A model generated the notes under the pieces. That model did not search any database. It saw only the letters and a program-made list of their open reading frames with translations, and was not told the origin of the DNA. Made by a program: the position numbers and the translations under genes. This document shows, piece by piece, positions 6,041 to 8,019 of a DNA stretch of 8,019 bases (its first letter is position 1; every line of letters starts with the position of its first letter). The DNA lies in NCBI GenBank assembly GCA_025938055.1, contig JAICQC010000209.1:1-8019 (forward strand), read 5' to 3'. The DNA comes from Anaerolineales bacterium. GTDB taxonomy: Bacteria; Chloroflexota; Anaerolineae; Anaerolineales; Villigracilaceae.

Positions 6041-6562
6041 ATGGCAGACACGACTATGTTGGCACTCTTTGAGGATATCGATCCGGTTGCGAACGCAATC
6101 GAAAAACTGCATGAGATGGGCGTCACGAATGACCGCATCGACGTCATGTCCGGCGTGCCGATCAATCCCAGGATGCTGGGACGCCCGCACCCGTGGACCA
6201 ATGTTTCGCGGCTGGCATTGGGCGGGGCTGTTGGCGGCTTTCTGTTCGGGCTTTTCCTGAATTGGGGGACCCCGAATCTCTATGCAGTCCGCGTGGGCGG
6301 CCAGGCTCTTACACCAATACCACCAGGGCTGATTCTGCTCTTTGAAATGACCATGCTCTTCGCGCTGCTTTCCACGTTTTTAGGTGTATTCCTCGAAAGC
6401 TATTTCCCCAATTATCGCCCGCTGGAATATGTGCCTCAAATCAGCGATGGCAAGATCGGGCTCTTTTTCAGAGTCCCACAAGACGACCAGCAAAAATATA
6501 CCGATGCCCTGAGTGAACTGGGCGCTGAATCTGTTGAACCTCACGAGGCGCGGATGCTATGA
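6041..6562 (+). CDS. actD: ACIII DUF3341 membrane subunit ActD
   Basis: This 173-residue protein has the ActD layout: an N-terminal soluble domain (1-55) with a repeated alpha/beta look (ALFEDIDPVANAIEKLHEMG), two membrane helices (about 56-74 and 95-118), and a C-terminal soluble tail (119-173). Between the helices is the family-typical TPNLYAVRVGGQAL...IPP, and the second helix contains FE (101-102). In known ACIII, ActD contacts ActC and carries no cofactor; none is visible here, and there are no cysteines. It starts 12 bases after actC with GGAG (6031-6034) 6 bases before the ATG, and its stop overlaps the actE start by ATGA, implying translational coupling. The length is normal for the family. 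Confidence 0.88.
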   Translation: MADTTMLALFEDIDPVANAIEKLHEMGVTNDRIDVMSGVPINPRMLGRPHPWTNVSRLALGGAVGGFLFGLFLNWGTPNLYAVRVGGQALTPIPPGLILLFEMTMLFALLSTFLGVFLESYFPNYRPLEYVPQISDGKIGLFFRVPQDDQQKYTDALSELGAESVEPHEARML

Positions 6563-7068
6563 GATTATTTAGGCAGCTGTTCTGGGTCTTTACAACGCTT
6601 GGAGTCCTCTTAGGAATCCTGTTGCTCTTCACCTACGACATCATCAAGGTTGAATGGATTTCCTTCATGGAGATCCAGCCAGCCTACCGGCAGATGGAAG
6701 ATCCACTTCCTGTTCCCGCACGTTCGATCCCCATTGAGGGACCGGTCACGATCCCGGGCCTGGGCGCGCCGGAAAACCCGGTCGAGGCGAACGAGGCGTC
6801 CATCACGCGCGGCTCGAATTTATTTGAGATCCATTGCCAAATGTGTCATGGAGCCACCGCCCAGGGGAATGGTCCCATTGCGCCTTTCCTCGCCAACCGG
6901 CCCGCCAACCTGACCTCGCCTGTGGTGCAATCCAAAAGCGATGGTTCGATCTTCCTAACGATCACCAATGGAGTGGATGGAAAAATGCCGCCATTGAACG
7001 AAAACCTGACCGTTCCCGAACGCTGGGATCTGGTCAACTTTCTGCGCACGTTGACGCAGGCGGACTAG
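6559..7068 (+). CDS. actE: ACIII membrane-anchored monoheme cytochrome c subunit ActE
   Basis: This 169-residue class I cytochrome c has a single N-terminal hydrophobic helix (about 8-27) and a linker rich in Pro and Glu (40-80). The heme motif is CQMCH (93-97), followed by GNGPIAPF and then Met143 in GKMPPL, the usual distal ligand. The terminal helix RWDLVNFLRTL is typical of cytochrome c domains. In ACIII, ActE is the monoheme subunit beside ActA and is a candidate docking point for the electron acceptor. As I recall, ActE is lipid-anchored in some characterised complexes; here there is no cysteine before the heme motif, so the helix itself must be the anchor, or be cleaved. The start overlaps the actD stop by ATGA. 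A possible ribosome site is GAGG (6545-6548). An independent quinol-oxidase-linked cytochrome is a less likely reading. Confidence 0.87.
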   Translation: MRLFRQLFWVFTTLGVLLGILLLFTYDIIKVEWISFMEIQPAYRQMEDPLPVPARSIPIEGPVTIPGLGAPENPVEANEASITRGSNLFEIHCQMCHGATAQGNGPIAPFLANRPANLTSPVVQSKSDGSIFLTITNGVDGKMPPLNENLTVPERWDLVNFLRTLTQAD

Positions 7069-7081
7069 GGGAGGAGCGAAC

Positions 7082-7729
7082 ATGACTGACGATACTCGCC
7101 GAATGATTTATGGGACACTGGTTGTGTTCCTCGCATTTCTGGTCGTCTGGCTGGGTTTTGTTTATATCTCGGCTTGTGGTTTCACGCTCACCTGCATCCA
7201 GGGCGCGCCGCTCGTCGTGCGGACGCCTATTCCCACGTTGATCCCCTTTGAACAAGAGCAGGCGCAGCCTGTCGCTCCCGATGGAGAGTCGGCTCCCTGC
7301 CAGGTCGCCGCGACCGATCTGATCGGCGCCTGGGTCATGGCAGGACATACGGAGAGCGAACCCTTCCCGTTCACGGACTTGAACGGACAGGAATGCGAGG
7401 CAACGTTCGCCGATGTCCAGCCTCTCTTCGTGGAGAATAGTATCTGGTTCGTCGGCTCGCTGGGCTGCACCTCCTGCCACAACGCGGATCTCACTGAGCG
7501 CAGTGGAGGGTTGGATCTATCTTCTTATGAAGCGATCTCCTCCGCTGGTACCGATCTTTTTGGCGGCGATAACTGGGAGAGTTCATTACTGCATGAAGTG
7601 CTGGTCAATCAGGGTCTCACGACACAGGGTCACTCGCCGGAAGTGGAACCAAGCAACCCACTCCTGTATGTAGGTCAGGCATTGGCTGCCGATGGCGAAG
7701 CGGATGTCACCGCAACGCCAACACCCTAG
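7082..7729 (+). CDS. Additional membrane-anchored monoheme cytochrome c-like protein
   Basis: This 215-residue protein has one N-terminal membrane helix (about 10-31), a Pro/Thr linker (48-72) and one heme motif, CTSCH (129-133). After it comes SGGLDLSSYEAI (141-152), as in cytochrome domains of large multi-domain bacterial proteins. No methionine follows the heme motif; His171 and His184 are the only later candidates for the sixth ligand, so the heme may be bis-His or five-coordinate. Cys32, 38, 73 and 105 are unassigned and could form disulfides. The tail ends in ATPTP. GGAGG (7070-7074) and a 13-base gap place it in the operon, and a strong terminator follows, so it is probably an accessory electron carrier or extra subunit of this ACIII. 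It matches none of ActA-F that I know. Some Chloroflexota complexes have an extra small ActG subunit, but I cannot show homology. Confidence 0.75.
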   Translation: MTDDTRRMIYGTLVVFLAFLVVWLGFVYISACGFTLTCIQGAPLVVRTPIPTLIPFEQEQAQPVAPDGESAPCQVAATDLIGAWVMAGHTESEPFPFTDLNGQECEATFADVQPLFVENSIWFVGSLGCTSCHNADLTERSGGLDLSSYEAISSAGTDLFGGDNWESSLLHEVLVNQGLTTQGHSPEVEPSNPLLYVGQALAADGEADVTATPTP

Positions 7730-7780
7730 AATATAAAACACATTTGGCGCCGGTTTCCTGACTGAGCCGCATAGAGAACA

Positions 7781-7807
7781 AAAATCTCCCTCAAAGGGAG
7801 ATTTTTT
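7781..7807 (+). terminator. Intrinsic terminator of the ACIII operon
   Basis: An 11-bp perfect stem (AAAATCTCCCT at 7781-7791, AGGGAGATTTT at 7795-7805) encloses a CAA loop and runs into six Ts (7802-7807). The A-run on the 5' side gives the opposite strand a T-run too, so it can act in both directions. It lies 51 bases after the last cytochrome stop and marks the operon end. Confidence 0.9.
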
Positions 7808-7877
7808 AATTCTGGCGGAGAGGGCGGAGATACCAACGCAAATAACAACTCCCTTATTGAGGCCCTGCCGAAAGAAA
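7808..7877. other. Spacer between the two terminators, nothing recognised
   Basis: These 70 bases hold no ORF of note, no strong repeat and no recognisable site. The A-rich end (7871-7880) becomes the T-tract of the following hairpin on the opposite strand. Confidence 0.5.
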
Positions 7878-7902
7878 AAACCGCCCCTGATTAGGGCGGT
7901 TT
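7878..7902 (-). terminator. Intrinsic terminator for the - strand gene entering from the right
   Basis: A 9-bp stem (AAACCGCCC at 7878-7886, GGGCGGTTT at 7894-7902) has a 7-base loop. On the - strand the stem runs into TTTTTTCTTT (complement of 7871-7880); on the + strand the tract is only TTTCTC. It therefore works best for - strand transcription, and lies 29 bases past the stop of the 7932-8018 fragment. It may also back up the operon terminator. Confidence 0.8.
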
Positions 7903-7931
7903 CTCATTGGGGAAGTTTCCCGATCTTTGTG

Positions 7932-8018
7932 CTACGAGACTGTTATCATTGCCAAAGCGGAATTATTACGCAACAACAATTGAGAACCAGTCCGGTAGAT
8001 GCCAAGATGGTAATCCTG
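7932..8018 (-). CDS. C-terminal fragment of a possible repeat/beta-propeller protein
   Basis: On the - strand an open frame enters from the right edge and runs 28 codons to TAG (complement of 7932-7934). It includes GIYRTGSQLLLRN. This resembles the 'GVYRNGTFLLRN' unit of FG-GAP-like or integrin-like repeats that I recall from secreted Chloroflexota proteins. The well-placed terminator 29 bases after the stop independently supports a - strand gene ending here. With so little sequence the family is uncertain. It would be convergent with the ACIII operon. Confidence 0.4.
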   Translation of the reverse strand, partial: QDYHLGIYRTGSQLLLRNNSALAMITVS

Positions 8019-8019
8019 G

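Noticed and set aside
1..8019. CRISPR array, insertion sequence or integrase footprints
   Set aside because: No regularly spaced repeats, transposase frames, terminal inverted repeats or target duplications were seen. Gene order and coding style look native throughout.

Overview
The window carries an eight-kilobase stretch that is mostly one tightly packed + strand gene cluster (1004-7729). It encodes an Alternative Complex III (ACIII), the cytochrome-bc1-unrelated quinol:electron-acceptor oxidoreductase. The gene content, the Ste24-like protease tail, the Thr/Pro-rich membrane-anchored small proteins and the moderate GC content fit a Chloroflexota bacterium, most likely of class Anaerolineae. 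That placement is inference from protein style; no rRNA or marker gene is present.

Layout: (1) 1-150, the 3' end of an M48/Ste24-type membrane metalloprotease on +, closed by a hairpin terminator (164-201). (2) 214-483, a convergent small membrane protein on the - strand, possibly preceded by an 8-codon mini-ORF that overlaps its start. (3) 484-1003, about 520 bases without a protein gene. It holds promoter-like elements on both strands and several strong inverted repeats, and looks like a structured 5' leader for the ACIII operon. (4) 1004-7729, seven co-directional genes: pentaheme ActA, molybdopterin-enzyme-like ActB1, four-cluster ferredoxin-like ActB2, NrfD-like ActC, DUF3341 ActD, monoheme ActE, and a further membrane-anchored monoheme cytochrome. 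Gaps are 27 bases or fewer and one pair overlaps by ATGA. (5) 7781-7807, a strong intrinsic terminator, then a second hairpin (7878-7902) whose T-tract serves the opposite strand. It closes a - strand gene whose last 28 sense codons enter from the right edge.

How the genes work together (family knowledge): ActC binds quinol in the membrane. Electrons pass to the outer-face iron-sulfur clusters of ActB2, then to the hemes of ActA and ActE, and on to a soluble carrier or a terminal oxidase. ActB1 is a scaffold derived from a molybdenum enzyme. ActD is a small membrane subunit.

Notable deviations from the best-known complexes: ActB is split into two polypeptides, and only the first has a Tat/lipoprotein signal. 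ActB1 keeps a complete four-cysteine cluster motif. No ActF (second NrfD-like subunit) is present in the cluster. ActE has an uncleaved-looking membrane anchor instead of a lipobox. The cluster ends with a cytochrome that has no methionine after its heme motif. I see no wholly new system. The variant ACIII architecture and the structured leader are the parts worth following up.
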